12,645 nucleotides of DNA from Baffinella frigidus (lineage: Eukaryota > Cryptophyceae > Cryptomonadales > Baffinellaceae). The stretch lies in the NCBI GenBank assembly GCA_026770585.1, contig MU646309.1, forward strand, positions 495,381 through 508,025, in the 5' to 3' direction. The notes under the pieces are model-generated. The model saw only the letters and a list, made by a program, of their open reading frames with translations, was not told where the DNA came from and did no database searches. The position numbers were made by a program, and so were the translations under genes. Shown here one piece after another: positions 12,240 to 12,645 of this stretch. Numbering within the stretch: the stretch's first letter is position 1; the number at the start of each line of letters is the position of its first letter.

Positions 12240-12500
12240 ACTCCCTGAGCTCTGAACTACACCCTGAACTCTGAACCCTACACCCGAAACCCGAAACCTT
12301 TAACTCTGCAACCTTAACCCTGAACCGTAAACCCGAAACCCTCAACCCTCAACCCTCAACCTGAACCCTAAACCCTAAAACCTGAACACTAAACCCTACA
12401 CCCTTCAACCTACACCCTACACCCTACACCCGAAACCCTACACCCTACACCCTAAACCCTAAACTCTAAAACCCAAACCCTTAACCCTAAACGCAACCCT
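12240..12500 (-). repeat. CCCTAAA/CCCTACA telomere-like tract
   Basis: CCCTAAAC, CCCTACAC, CCCGAAAC and CCTGAAC units in loose array. The G-rich strand is the minus strand here, opposite to the tracts at 1-330, 4857-4987 and 7327-7410. After 12500 no feature is recognised up to the window end. Confidence 0.85.
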
Positions 12501-12645
12501 GAACTAGGTGGGAGCACCCCCCCTTCTGCTTCGAGACAGACGCGGGACAGGTCAGGCTCCCGACACCCCACGCAGATCGGTCCATCTATTTCTGTGGTAC
12601 AAAATGATAATTAACCGGTACAGAGACATGTTATTAACCGAATTT

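Noticed and set aside
1-12645. CRISPR array, bacterial operon or phage system
   Set aside because: Repeats are hairpin, dispersed or telomere-like rather than evenly spaced with unique spacers. There are no ribosome-binding-site-linked gene strings, and splice signals recur.

Overview
The window reads as nuclear DNA of a eukaryote. There are no bacterial-style operons, no rRNA or tRNA gene, and no long intact ORF. It is full of microsatellites, interstitial TTTAGGG-type telomere-like tracts, short hairpin elements of MITE type, and short exon-like segments bounded by CAG| and |GT splice signals. TTTAGGG is the telomere motif of plants and of several algal and protist lineages. Two short secretory ORFs each carry an LRGG motif after the signal peptide; from memory only, I associate this with secondary-plastid algae such as cryptophytes. 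The lineage call is therefore a weak inference.

Layout. 1-1300: degenerate GGGTTT tract, GA/GT microsatellites, and about seven copies of a minus-strand 54-nt exon (AEGIAAAQMPL...). 1300-2600: three diverged copies of another repeat, two hairpin elements (1707-1849, 2391-2529) and a 60-bp tandem duplication. 2700-4020: two CTTAGCAGC hairpin elements around a duplicated minus-strand exon (THPDGIKFSI...). 4180-4990: a TTATGGC heptamer satellite, a duplicated acidic minus-strand exon flanking a third CTTAGCAGC element, and a telomere-like tract. 5350-6050: four copies of a minus-strand exon (YLSLNCKDPL). 6837-7269: a duplicated minus-strand exon (ALFESNGGER), one copy split by a 140-bp hairpin element. 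7693-8680: two divergent signal-peptide ORFs. 9920-10270: a plus-strand acidic exon pair around a probable 140-nt phase-0 intron. 10780-11905: four large hairpins or duplications. 11908-12232: a duplicated plus-strand exon. 12240-12500: CCCTAAA-like tract; beyond 12500 nothing recognised.

The main observation is that at least six unrelated exon-sized segments (about 54-114 nt) occur in two to seven nearby copies. Several pairs differ mainly by synonymous changes or whole-codon indels and keep identical splice signals. Their intervening DNA repeatedly holds a MITE-like hairpin or dispersed repeat. This suggests a tract of serial exon duplication in repeat-rich introns, with parts now decayed. 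No protein family could be named with confidence. How the exons join into mRNAs cannot be read from the sequence alone, so nearly all exon calls are partial and inferred.
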